Origin: UMGS1312 sp964631595
GTDB lineage: Bacteria; Bacillota; Clostridia; Oscillospirales; CAG-272
Direction of reading: 5' to 3'
Assembly (NCBI GenBank): GCA_964631595.1
Contig: CAZVXL010000002.1
Coordinates: 49,142-113,141, forward strand
Length of the DNA stretch: 64,000 nt
The first letter of the stretch is position 1. Each line of letters starts with the position of its first letter. The notes under the pieces were generated by a model. The model was not told where the DNA came from. It saw only the letters and a program-made list of their open reading frames with translations, and ran no database searches. Shown one piece after another: positions 9,368 to 17,193 of the stretch. A program made the position numbers and the translations under genes.

Positions 9368-10777
9368 TCAGATGATCTCTCCGCGGAGAGAGAAGGTGTC
9401 TGCGGCGGTGATACGCACCGGAATGAGCTTGCCGATCAGATCGGGAGAGCCCGCAAAGTGTATCGGTCTGACGGGATCGCCCCTGCCTGTCAGCATGGCA
9501 CTGTCCGTGCGGCTGACCTCGTCTGCGAGAACTGTCATTTCCCGACCTATAAAGCGCCTGTTCCGTCTGAGGGATATCTCATCCTGAACGGAGAGCAGCC
9601 TCTTGTAGCGCTCGTTTGATACCGCCTTCGGTATCTGGCAGTCCATTTCTGCCGCCGGAGTTCCCGTGCGCGGGGAATAGATGAAGGAGAATATCATGTC
9701 GTATTCCACCGCACGTATTATATCAAGTGTCGCCTCAAAGTCCGCATCCGTTTCGGACGGGAAGCCGACGATGATATCGGAGGTTATGCTGACGTCGGGC
9801 ACGGAGGATTTCAGCTTTTCTATGATCCTCATGTAATCCTCGGCTGTGTATTTGCGGTTCATCTTCTTCAGTATGACGTTTGAGCCGGACTGAACGGGCA
9901 GATGAAAGTGGGGGATCACCTTGTCCTCCTCCGCCATTACCGCGATCAGCCTGTCGGAGGCATCCTTCGGGTGGCTCGTCATAAAGCGGAGCTTGAAATC
10001 TCCGGAGATGCGGCATATGGCGCGTATGAGATCGGCAATGTCCATGCCGAAATCCGTGCCGTTTCCGTAGGAATTGACGTTTTGCCCCAAAAGGGTGATG
10101 TCATGCGCCCCGTTTGCGATAAGCTGCTCCGCCTCCGCAAGGATAGCCTCGGGGCTTCTGCTTCGCTCACGTCCTCTTGTGTACGGGACGATGCAGTAGG
10201 AGCAGAAGTTGTTGCAGCCGTACATCACGGAGAGCCACGCTCGGTGAGCCTTCTCCGGCGCGGAGGGAATACCCTCAGTAATGGCGAATTCACCCATGCA
10301 GGATTCGATGCGCCTCGGCGCTCCGGTCAGCGCACCCCATATCAGCTCGGCAAGCTTTGCAAGTGAGCCGGTGTCGAAAACGAAGCTGACATACGGGTAG
10401 CTGAATTTCAGCTTGTCCGCACGGTGCCCCTGCGTGACCATACAGCCGCCCACGCCGATGATGACCTCGGGGTCTGCCTCACGAATGTGCTTGTAGGAGC
10501 CGATTATAGAGAGTGCTTTCTTTTCCGCGTGCTCTCTGACGGCACAGGTGTTGACAAGGATAAGCTTTGATTCCTCGGGAGAGTCCACCTTGCGGTAGCC
10601 CATTGATACGGCGATCCCCGCCATTCGTTCGCTGTCCGCCTCGTTCTGCTGACAGCCGAAGGTCTTTACAAATACCCCCGGAGCACAGTCACCGACCTTG
10701 CCCTCGGCGGCAAAGAGCGCCCTGACCCTTTCCGCATATCCGAAGATGTTCTTCGGAAATTCAAGTATACTGTTCAT
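9368..10777 (-). CDS. miaB: tRNA-2-methylthio-N6-dimethylallyladenosine synthase MiaB
   Basis: A 469-residue radical-SAM methylthiotransferase that adds a methylthio group to i6A37 of tRNAs. The N-terminal UPF0004 domain supplies cluster ligands C42, C78 and C112. The radical-SAM triad CxxxCxxC is C188, C192 and C195 (YGCNNFCSYC). A C-terminal TRAM RNA-binding domain covers about the last 65 residues. Length and the N-terminal CQQNEADSE motif match MiaB rather than MtaB or RimO. Start ATG 10777 has AAAGGAAA upstream. It follows apbE by 22 bases and precedes the ylbF-like gene by 35. Confidence 0.94.
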   Translation of the reverse strand: MNSILEFPKNIFGYAERVRALFAAEGKVGDCAPGVFVKTFGCQQNEADSERMAGIAVSMGYRKVDSPEESKLILVNTCAVREHAEKKALSIIGSYKHIREADPEVIIGVGGCMVTQGHRADKLKFSYPYVSFVFDTGSLAKLAELIWGALTGAPRRIESCMGEFAITEGIPSAPEKAHRAWLSVMYGCNNFCSYCIVPYTRGRERSRSPEAILAEAEQLIANGAHDITLLGQNVNSYGNGTDFGMDIADLIRAICRISGDFKLRFMTSHPKDASDRLIAVMAEEDKVIPHFHLPVQSGSNVILKKMNRKYTAEDYMRIIEKLKSSVPDVSITSDIIVGFPSETDADFEATLDIIRAVEYDMIFSFIYSPRTGTPAAEMDCQIPKAVSNERYKRLLSVQDEISLRRNRRFIGREMTVLADEVSRTDSAMLTGRGDPVRPIHFAGSPDLIGKLIPVRITAADTFSLRGEII

Positions 10778-10799
10778 AAGATTTCCTTTTCCCGCTGAG

Positions 10800-11903
10800 C
10801 TACCCGATAACGGTGTCGGAAACAGCGGCGCCGTCCGCCCCGTCCGTCTCGGCTGTAAGAGCGACTGATTCCTCGGAGTAGTCCTTGCTTATTTCGAATT
10901 TTCCGTCCTCAAGACCGTCGGTGAGCATGATCTTCCCGTCACTGCCTATGAATACCGCTTCAAAGGCGATCTCGCCCGAGCGGTAGAACTCGATTCCGGC
11001 ATCATATCCCATGACCATCAGAGCGGTTGACAGAGCATCGGCGGCGGCACCGTTCTGCGACATCACCGCAACACTTGACAGCCCCGAATCGGAGGGACGT
11101 CCCGTGGCGGGATCAATGATGTGATGATACCTCACGCCGTCCTCAATGAAGAATTGCTCGTAGTCGCCGGCGACGGAAACGAATCCGCCCTCCGTGTACA
11201 GATATCCGACAACTCCGTCGGTGTCAAACGGATTTGCAATGCCGATCTTAAACGGACTGCCGTTCGGCTTGTCACCGAATACGCCGACCGTCCGCCCCGC
11301 GGAAACTATTCCGTAGGACACGCCCGAATCGAAAAGGTATTCCGCAAGCTTTTGCGCGGCATAGCCCTTGCCGATGCCGCCGAGATCGAGCTTTGTCTTG
11401 CTGTTCTTCTTGCGTACCGTGTCCCCGTCAAGCTCAATGTTGTCCGTTCCCGCCGCCGCAAGAGCTATGCTTATCTGCTCCTCGCTCGGAACGGGGCCGC
11501 CGTCCTTGACATTCCAAAGAGAGGTGAGCGTGCCGAGAGCGGGATCGTATGCGCCGCCCGTCACGGCAGATATCTCCACGGCGCTTGAGAGCACGTCGGT
11601 GAATATCGGATCGGCATCGAAAAGCGCGTTTACATCGGAATTGAAGCTGTACACCTCCGAGCCGACCTCGGTGGAGGACAGCGCTCTCTCTATCTCTGCG
11701 GTAAGAGATTCACAGCGATCGAAAAGCTCCTCGGGATCGCTGACCTCGTCGGAGATCTCGGTGATGCTGCCGCATTTGAGAGAGAAGACCGTGTCCATGG
11801 CAACGTAGTCTCTTGCAAAGGAGTATTCATCCTCGCCGGATGAGCAGCCGCACACGGCGACGGCGCATATCAGTGCCAAAATAAAGCAGGCTGTTCGTTT
11901 CAT
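10800..11903 (-). CDS. apbE: FAD:protein FMN transferase (ApbE), lipoprotein
   Basis: A 367-residue ApbE that attaches FMN through a phosphoester bond to Thr/Ser of flavoprotein targets such as RnfG/NqrC-type subunits. The N-terminus is a lipoprotein signal ending V-C-G-C20. The core shows YVAMDTVF, LDLGGIGKGYAAQKL and the metal/FAD site HHIIDPATGRP. The start at 11903 has GGAGAAG upstream; the frame extends much further upstream, but that part overlaps the Gx transporter gene and has no ribosome site. It is the third gene after the NusG-II and Gx transporter genes, a frequent grouping in Clostridia. No flavinylation target gene is in the window. Confidence 0.92.
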   Translation of the reverse strand: MKRTACFILALICAVAVCGCSSGEDEYSFARDYVAMDTVFSLKCGSITEISDEVSDPEELFDRCESLTAEIERALSSTEVGSEVYSFNSDVNALFDADPIFTDVLSSAVEISAVTGGAYDPALGTLTSLWNVKDGGPVPSEEQISIALAAAGTDNIELDGDTVRKKNSKTKLDLGGIGKGYAAQKLAEYLFDSGVSYGIVSAGRTVGVFGDKPNGSPFKIGIANPFDTDGVVGYLYTEGGFVSVAGDYEQFFIEDGVRYHHIIDPATGRPSDSGLSSVAVMSQNGAAADALSTALMVMGYDAGIEFYRSGEIAFEAVFIGSDGKIMLTDGLEDGKFEISKDYSEESVALTAETDGADGAAVSDTVIG

Positions 11904-11953
11904 TTTTCTTCTCCGTTTATATGTTTTCGGATAGTGTATCCTATGCGTGAGCA

Positions 11954-12496
11954 TTATTTCCCATGCCCCGTGAGCACGGACGTGCCCTTGAGCACGGTCG
12001 GGTACGAGAGATTCAGAAGTATTCCGGTAAAGCCGCCGCAGAGCAGACCGACAAGCAGCATCCAGCCCAGAAGCGCGGCGGCGGGAAGCCCGAGAAGCAC
12101 CGTGGCGCAGATCACCTGAGCCGTGTTGTGAAGGACGGCGGAGATCACGCTCTTGCCGAAGAAGCTGAGCCTTTTTGAGGAGTGGCAGAGAGCTATCCCG
12201 ATAAAGGAAAGAAGCGCACCGGAGAGGGAATACATCGCAGATGTGATATTCCCGAACAGAATGAACATCAGCAGAACGCGCGATAGCGATACCGCCGCTC
12301 CGCATCGTCTGCCCATAACGGAGGTGCAGAGCAGAACGGCGACGTTGGCAAGCCCGAACTTTGCGCCTGCGATCGGAAGAAGCCCCGCGGGAAACAGTAT
12401 GCTCTCGGCATATGAGAGCATTAGTGAGAGACACAGAAATGCGGCACTTGCCGTAAGCCGTCGGAGCCTGTCAGCGCCCGAGGATGCAGTCGGCAT
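11954..12496 (-). CDS. Gx transporter family membrane protein (heptaprenyl diphosphate synthase component I family)
   Basis: A 180-residue integral membrane protein with about five or six predicted hydrophobic segments, of the family labelled heptaprenyl diphosphate synthase component I or Gx transporter. The glycine-rich first helices (GLLPIAGAKFGLANV) are typical. Its function is not established; members co-occur with NusG-II proteins and ApbE, suggesting a role in substrate supply or electron transport linked to flavinylation. The ATG at 12496 is chosen because GGAGGTGAG lies just upstream. It overlaps the end of the NusG-II gene by 26 bases, which implies translational coupling. Confidence 0.8.
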   Translation of the reverse strand: MPTASSGADRLRRLTASAAFLCLSLMLSYAESILFPAGLLPIAGAKFGLANVAVLLCTSVMGRRCGAAVSLSRVLLMFILFGNITSAMYSLSGALLSFIGIALCHSSKRLSFFGKSVISAVLHNTAQVICATVLLGLPAAALLGWMLLVGLLCGGFTGILLNLSYPTVLKGTSVLTGHGK

Positions 12497-12854
12497 CTTC
12501 CTCACCTCCCGCATATTTGATATCTCCGACACGGACGAGCACTCTTGCTGGAGCACATACGATGGGACGGGAGGGATCGTCGGTCATGCCGGCGGCAACG
12601 CAAAGCCCGTCCTCACAGCTGCTCTCCGAGATGCATACGAGCCCGTCCTTTATTCGGAGCGTCAGCGTGTAGCCCTCGGAATGAATGACCTCGGTACGGT
12701 CCTTCAAGAGCGGGTAGGTGAAGCTGCCCGAGGAGGTACGCACGTATACCGTGTCCGAGTGATTTCCGAGAGAGGGATACAGGATAAGGACAGCCGCGAC
12801 CGCAAGCACGGCAATGCACACGGCGATATCGGCAACGGAAAGCTTGGTCTTCAC
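12471..12854 (-). CDS. NusG domain II-containing membrane-anchored protein
   Basis: A 127-residue protein with one N-terminal membrane helix (about residues 8-26) followed by a small extracytoplasmic beta domain of the NusG_II type. Two cysteines in a CEDGLC stretch and a later IVCAP are conserved features of the family. It starts with GTG at 12854, preceded by GGAGGGG. These proteins are usually encoded beside ApbE and Gx transporter genes, as here, but no biochemical role is known to me. It is the first gene of the minus-strand operon that runs to tgt. Confidence 0.8.
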   Translation of the reverse strand: MKTKLSVADIAVCIAVLAVAAVLILYPSLGNHSDTVYVRTSSGSFTYPLLKDRTEVIHSEGYTLTLRIKDGLVCISESSCEDGLCVAAGMTDDPSRPIVCAPARVLVRVGDIKYAGGEEDADCILGR

Positions 12855-12892
12855 CGTATCACGCCCCTCCGTTTTGCAAAAATACTCATTGT

Positions 12893-12921
12893 ATTATATC
12901 ATTTTTCGTCGTCTCTGTCAA
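12893..12921 (-). promoter_or_regulatory. Sigma-A promoter for the NusG-II...tgt operon
   Basis: On the minus strand, TTGACA (12921-12916) and TATAAT (12898-12893) are separated by 17 bases. It is the only near-consensus promoter I found before the eight-gene minus-strand operon, and lies back-to-back with the plus-strand promoter at 12976. Confidence 0.85.
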
Positions 12922-12975
12922 TGACTCTTGAGCATCAAAGCCATATTTGCGGGAGAGCATATTGCTCTTTCTCAA

Positions 12976-13004
12976 TTGACATCCGACTCGGCATGGAGTA
13001 TAAT
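12976..13004 (+). promoter_or_regulatory. Sigma-A promoter for the ThyX-like/CDF/oxidoreductase operon
   Basis: TTGACA (12976-12981) and TATAAT (12999-13004) with a 17-base spacer, about 36 bases before the start codon at 13040. Confidence 0.88.
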
Positions 13005-13039
13005 GTATGTAATAGCAAACAGATTTCGGAGGATGGGCG

Positions 13040-13660
13040 ATGTTAAGCGTAGACAATGTCAGAGTAATGAATATCGAGGGAGCCATACGCGGGGCGAGAA
13101 ACCCGATGAACAGCTGGCATCTCAGCGACAGCTATACCGATGATACGGGTGTGTTCCGCCTCGGGAAGGCGGATCTTGATCTCGGACACCGACTTGCCGT
13201 GTCCGGAAGCGATCACAGGAAATTTCTCCGTCAGGTGTTCGTTTCCTGCGACGTCTGCGCCCCGATATACTGGTGGAAGGAGTTTGACACGTATAAGGTG
13301 GGAACGGTGGCAAATTCGACGAGCACCATGCACAAGATACACGCAAAAAGCTTTGAGAGCGGCGATTTCAGCACGGATCATCTGACAGAGGGCGGTATGG
13401 CGGCGCTTGAGACTCTGCTCGTGTATCTTGAGGAGTGCCGTGTCCGCTTCAATGAGACCAAGGACAAGAGCGCATGGTACGATATCATATCTCTCCTGCC
13501 GTCAAGCTATGAGCAAACGCGCACCCTCAGCATGAATTACGAGAATCTCATCAACATATACTATGCCCGCAGGAACCATAAGCTCTGCGAGTGGCATACC
13601 TTCTGCGATTTCATAAAAGAGCTCCCTTATGCAAATGAGTGGATACTTATAAAGGACTGA
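13040..13660 (+). CDS. ThyX-like protein lacking the flavin-dependent thymidylate synthase signature
   Basis: A 206-residue protein resembling flavin-dependent thymidylate synthase in layout. A central segment (about 63-98) ends VANSTSTMH where ThyX has its NExSxRY-like end. A C-terminal segment (LLPSSYEQTRT, then NYENL, ARR and CEW at about 152-185) mirrors the ThyX pattern of LP, T, N, R and AQ-E. The ThyX RHRxxS motif is absent: the matching region reads WWKEFDTYK. Activity as a thymidylate synthase is therefore doubtful. Start ATG 13040 has CGGAGG upstream and a strong promoter. It is the first gene of a three-gene operon. The assignment is by eye; the alternative is a conserved protein of unknown function. 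Confidence 0.5.
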   Translation: MLSVDNVRVMNIEGAIRGARNPMNSWHLSDSYTDDTGVFRLGKADLDLGHRLAVSGSDHRKFLRQVFVSCDVCAPIYWWKEFDTYKVGTVANSTSTMHKIHAKSFESGDFSTDHLTEGGMAALETLLVYLEECRVRFNETKDKSAWYDIISLLPSSYEQTRTLSMNYENLINIYYARRNHKLCEWHTFCDFIKELPYANEWILIKD

Positions 13661-13663
13661 GCC

Positions 13664-14842
13664 ATGAGAGAAAATGAACAGATCTTGCCGGAGGAGCGCT
13701 TCAGAATAGGTAGGGTCGCCGGTATCATCGGAATATGCGTGAATCTTGCGCTGTTTGCCGTAAAGCTTATCGTGGGTCGTTCCTCCGACAGCGTTTCCGT
13801 GGCGGCGGATGCCGTTAACAATCTGTCCGATGCAATGTCCTCGGTGCTTGTGCTTGCCGGCTACGTCATGGCGGCAAAGCCCGCGGATAAGGAGCACCCG
13901 TTCGGTCACGCACGAATGGAATATCTGTGCGGACTCTTTATTGCCGTAATAGTTACGGTGCTCGGCATCGAGACACTGAGAAGTGCGGTAGGTAATATTT
14001 TCGGTGGGAATGCGGACACGGGATATTCCGTGACGGCTGTCGCGGTCATGGCTTGTACGGCGCTTGCAAAGGTCGGACTCGCGGTGTTCTACAGAGTGCT
14101 CGGAAAAAGGATAGATTCCCAGTCTCTGAGAGCCTCCGCCGCCGACAGCATCGGAGACGTTGCCGCGACCTGCGCGGTCATATTCGGTATGCTCCTCACT
14201 CCGTATCTCGGCAGTCGCACCGACGGCATATTCGGTATGCTTATCGGCGCGTATATCGTGGTGCTTGGCGTAAAGCTGATAATGGAATCGGCGGGAACAC
14301 TGCTCGGAACAGCCCCCGATGCGGAGCTTGTTTCGAGAGTGATCGGCGGCATAAAGAAATATGACGGCGTTCTCGGTATACACGATCTGGTGATCCACAG
14401 CTACGGCGCGGGAGAGGTGTTCGCCACAGTCCACGTCGAGGTGGACGCGGAGCGCGATCCCCTCGAGACGCACGATATGATAGACAATATCGAGGCGGAG
14501 CTCATGAAAGATCAGGGAATATCCATGGTCATACATATGGATCCCGTGTGTCTGTCGGATCCGAGGACAAACGCTCTGCGCGAGACGGTGGCACAGATAG
14601 TCCTTGACGTGTCGGAGCAGACCGGCTTTTCGGCTTCGATGCACGATTTTCGCGTGGTGTGGGGCGTTACGCACACAAATCTCATATTCGATGTGGCAGT
14701 GGGTGACGATATGCCGCTTACCGATACGGAGCTGTCCGAGCTACTGTCGGATAAGATCGGGGCTCTTGACGGCACATATAACGCCGTTATCTGCATCGAC
14801 AGAGACTATCATTCAACAAGATTCGGCAGGGAAATGAAGTGA
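13664..14842 (+). CDS. Cation diffusion facilitator (CDF) family divalent metal transporter
   Basis: A 392-residue CDF protein expected to export divalent metals (Zn, Mn, Fe or Co) in exchange for protons. It has six transmembrane segments: the metal-site motif ADAVNNLSD lies in the second and ASAADSIGDV in the fifth, with HPFGHARME after the second. The soluble C-terminal domain (about residues 215 onward) is longer than in small CDFs and includes HVHVEVDA-type metal-domain features (ATVHVEVDAERD) and a tail of about 90 extra residues. Start ATG is 3 bases after the ThyX-like stop, with AAAGGA inside the preceding gene. The metal cannot be predicted safely. Confidence 0.9.
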   Translation: MRENEQILPEERFRIGRVAGIIGICVNLALFAVKLIVGRSSDSVSVAADAVNNLSDAMSSVLVLAGYVMAAKPADKEHPFGHARMEYLCGLFIAVIVTVLGIETLRSAVGNIFGGNADTGYSVTAVAVMACTALAKVGLAVFYRVLGKRIDSQSLRASAADSIGDVAATCAVIFGMLLTPYLGSRTDGIFGMLIGAYIVVLGVKLIMESAGTLLGTAPDAELVSRVIGGIKKYDGVLGIHDLVIHSYGAGEVFATVHVEVDAERDPLETHDMIDNIEAELMKDQGISMVIHMDPVCLSDPRTNALRETVAQIVLDVSEQTGFSASMHDFRVVWGVTHTNLIFDVAVGDDMPLTDTELSELLSDKIGALDGTYNAVICIDRDYHSTRFGREMK

Positions 14843-16071
14843 GCACCGATACGAGATTCAGACTCGGCGTCATCGGCCTCGGAATGAGGGGCATGATGCA
14901 CATAAAAGAGATCCTCACCGAAAGGGAGGATACAGAGATTGTCGCGGTCTGCGACCTCTACGAGGATCGTATTGCCGAGGCGATCGGCTATTGCCGCGAA
15001 AAGAAGGGTCTCTGCGTGGCGGCGGAGAAGGACTACAGAAGTCTCATCGAGCGCGATGACGTCGATGTCGTCTGCATCTTTTCCGCATGGGAGAATCATA
15101 TCCCCGCGGCGCTCTATTCGATGGAGTGCGGGAAGCAGGTCTGCATGGAGGTCGGCGGAGCCTACAGTCTTGAGGATTGCTTTGATCTTGTCGCCATGTA
15201 TGAGCGTACCGGAATACACTGTATGCTTCTTGAAAACTGCTGCTATGACCGAAACGAGATGATGGCGATGAATATGGCGAGAGCCGGCATTTTCGGAAAG
15301 ATAGTTTATGCGGAGGGCGGCTACTGCCACGATCTTCGCGATGAGATATGCAGGGGCGAGGAAATGCGGCATTACAGGCTCCGCAATTATAAGAGCAGGT
15401 GCTGTGAGAATTATCCCACGCATGAGCTCGGACCGATAGCGAAGATACTCGGGATAAACCGAGGTAACCGCATGGTGAGACTGTCCTCCGCATCCTCGGG
15501 TGCCTTCGGACTGAACGACTATGCCGAAAAGCACAGCGATACGGATCCCACCCTCAGAGATTTCCGCTTCGCACAGGGTGATATCGTGAAGACCGAGATA
15601 GTGTGCAGCGGCGGCGAGCTGATATCGCTCACGCTTGATACCACTCTACCCGGAAACTATTCGAGAAGATTCATGCTGAAGGGCACGGACGGAATGTTCT
15701 CCGAGATGATGAACGCGGTGTTCCTTGATAACGGTGAGTACGACCACTTTTCGCGTGATTTTTACAACAATATCGAGACTCTGCGGGAGAGGTGGGAGCA
15801 TCCGGTCTGGAAAAGCTTTACGGAGAGCGGCGTGAGGGGCGGTCACGGCGGAATGGACTGGCTTGTTTTCGATGCCTATTTCGAGGCACTGAAAAACGGA
15901 TACGCCCCGCCGATAGATACGTATGATACCGTGACGTGGATGGCTGTGACTCCTCTCTCCGAGATGTCCCTGAGAGAGGGCGGCGCGGCTGTGGATTTCC
16001 CCGATTTTACGCACGGTATCTGCTTTGCCGACAGGGAAGTGAGCGGAGGCTTTTACTCTCTTGATGCGTAG
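14839..16071 (+). CDS. Gfo/Idh/MocA-family oxidoreductase, GH109-like
   Basis: A 410-residue NAD(P)-dependent family protein: an N-terminal Rossmann fold (GVIGLGMRGMMH) and a C-terminal alpha/beta domain. The stretches ENCCYDRNE, YCHDLRDE and CENYPTHELGPIAK are characteristic of the branch that includes GH109 alpha-N-acetylgalactosaminidases, which cleave glycosides by an NAD-dependent redox mechanism. The canonical EKP of dehydrogenases is replaced by MEVGG. A glycosidase role on host or microbial glycans is plausible but unproven. It begins with GTG overlapping the CDF stop by 4 bases. There is no signal peptide, so the protein is cytoplasmic. I found no clear terminator after it. Confidence 0.8.
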   Translation: MSTDTRFRLGVIGLGMRGMMHIKEILTEREDTEIVAVCDLYEDRIAEAIGYCREKKGLCVAAEKDYRSLIERDDVDVVCIFSAWENHIPAALYSMECGKQVCMEVGGAYSLEDCFDLVAMYERTGIHCMLLENCCYDRNEMMAMNMARAGIFGKIVYAEGGYCHDLRDEICRGEEMRHYRLRNYKSRCCENYPTHELGPIAKILGINRGNRMVRLSSASSGAFGLNDYAEKHSDTDPTLRDFRFAQGDIVKTEIVCSGGELISLTLDTTLPGNYSRRFMLKGTDGMFSEMMNAVFLDNGEYDHFSRDFYNNIETLRERWEHPVWKSFTESGVRGGHGGMDWLVFDAYFEALKNGYAPPIDTYDTVTWMAVTPLSEMSLREGGAAVDFPDFTHGICFADREVSGGFYSLDA

Positions 16072-16181
16072 CCGAGGCGCGCTTTTCGGAAACGGAACAC
16101 CTGCGCATCGCGAGACGTATATGAACAGTTTGTAAATTTAAGAATTATTCCTAAAATTGGCATGAAACTTTGCAAAATCTA

Positions 16182-16211
16182 TTGACAATAACACCGTGGG
16201 TGTGCTACCAT
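16182..16211 (+). promoter_or_regulatory. Promoter for the glycyl-radical activase/enzyme pair
   Basis: TTGACA (16182-16187) and TACCAT (16206-16211) with an 18-base spacer. TG at 16203-16204 makes an extended -10 element. It lies 40 bases before the activase start. Confidence 0.7.
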
Positions 16212-16250
16212 AATGTAGTAACAAAAACGTGTTATCTTCTTGGAGGGCTT

Positions 16251-17150
16251 ATGCTCGGAACAGTATTTAATATTCAGCGTTTTTCGCTTTTTGACGGGCC
16301 GGGCGTAAGGACTGTTGTCTTCCTCAAGGGATGCCCGCTGAGCTGTATTTGGTGCCACAATCCCGAGGGAATAGGTCGGGAGCCTCAGGTAATGTTCGAT
16401 CCGAAAAGATGTATCGGCTGCGGCGAATGTGTCGATGCCTGTACGCACCGTCGCCACTTTATGCGAGACGGACTTCACGGATATATCAGAGAGGGCTGTG
16501 TCGGCTGCGGCAAATGCGCGAAGGCGTGCCCCTCACAGGCGCTCTCCATGGCGGGAAGACTGATGGATACCGAGGCGGTGCTTGCCGAGGTGATGCTTGA
16601 TCTCAATACATATAATGAGAGCGGAGGGGGAGTTACCCTTTCGGGAGGCGAGCCTCTCTACCAGCCCGAGTTTGCGCTGTCGATACTGAAGGGCGCAAAG
16701 GAGCGCGGAGTTTCCACCTGCATCGAGACGAGCGGCGCGGCATCTCCTGCGGTCATCACCGAGGCGGCGGAATACACGGACATTTTCTATTTTGACTATA
16801 AGGCTACCGGCGACGAAATGCACAAAAGGCTCTGCGGCTCGGGACAGTCGGTAATTCTTGAAAATCTCGGACTTCTGAGTGAGCTTTCGGCAAATGTGAC
16901 ACTGCGCTGTCCCATTGTTCCGAATGCGAATGAAACACCCGAGCACATAGAGGGTATCGGACGTGTTGCGGGAATGTATTCCTGCATAAAAGAGGTACAG
17001 CTTGAGCCGTATCACCGTCTCGGCGTATCGAAATCCGAAAAGCTGGGGCAGAATGCCGCGTACGACGGCAAAGCCCCCGACAGAGAAAGACTTGAGGCGT
17101 ACTGCAAGGAGATTGCCGCCTCTTCCGGTAAAGGCTGCCGTATCAGCTGA
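16251..17150 (+). CDS. Glycyl-radical enzyme activating enzyme (radical SAM, 2x[4Fe-4S] ferredoxin insert)
   Basis: A 299-residue radical-SAM activase that would generate the glycyl radical on the enzyme encoded next. The SAM-cluster triad is C28, C32 and C35 (GCPLSCIWC). Unlike PflA, it carries a bacterial ferredoxin-type insert with two cluster motifs, C54-C57-C60-C64 and C83-C86-C89-C93, as in activases of CutC, glycerol dehydratase and hydroxyphenylacetate decarboxylase. The start at 16251 has TTGGAGGG upstream; the longer frame from 16170 runs through the promoter. The partner gene begins 43 bases after its stop. Confidence 0.93.
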   Translation: MLGTVFNIQRFSLFDGPGVRTVVFLKGCPLSCIWCHNPEGIGREPQVMFDPKRCIGCGECVDACTHRRHFMRDGLHGYIREGCVGCGKCAKACPSQALSMAGRLMDTEAVLAEVMLDLNTYNESGGGVTLSGGEPLYQPEFALSILKGAKERGVSTCIETSGAASPAVITEAAEYTDIFYFDYKATGDEMHKRLCGSGQSVILENLGLLSELSANVTLRCPIVPNANETPEHIEGIGRVAGMYSCIKEVQLEPYHRLGVSKSEKLGQNAAYDGKAPDRERLEAYCKEIAASSGKGCRIS

Positions 17151-17193
17151 GAAATACACATTGCTCCGCCAAGGCGGAAGATCGGAGGAATCC

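Noticed and set aside
11904..12434. N-terminal extension of apbE by 177 codons
   Set aside because: It overlaps the Gx transporter gene, lacks a ribosome site, and would bury the lipoprotein signal peptide.
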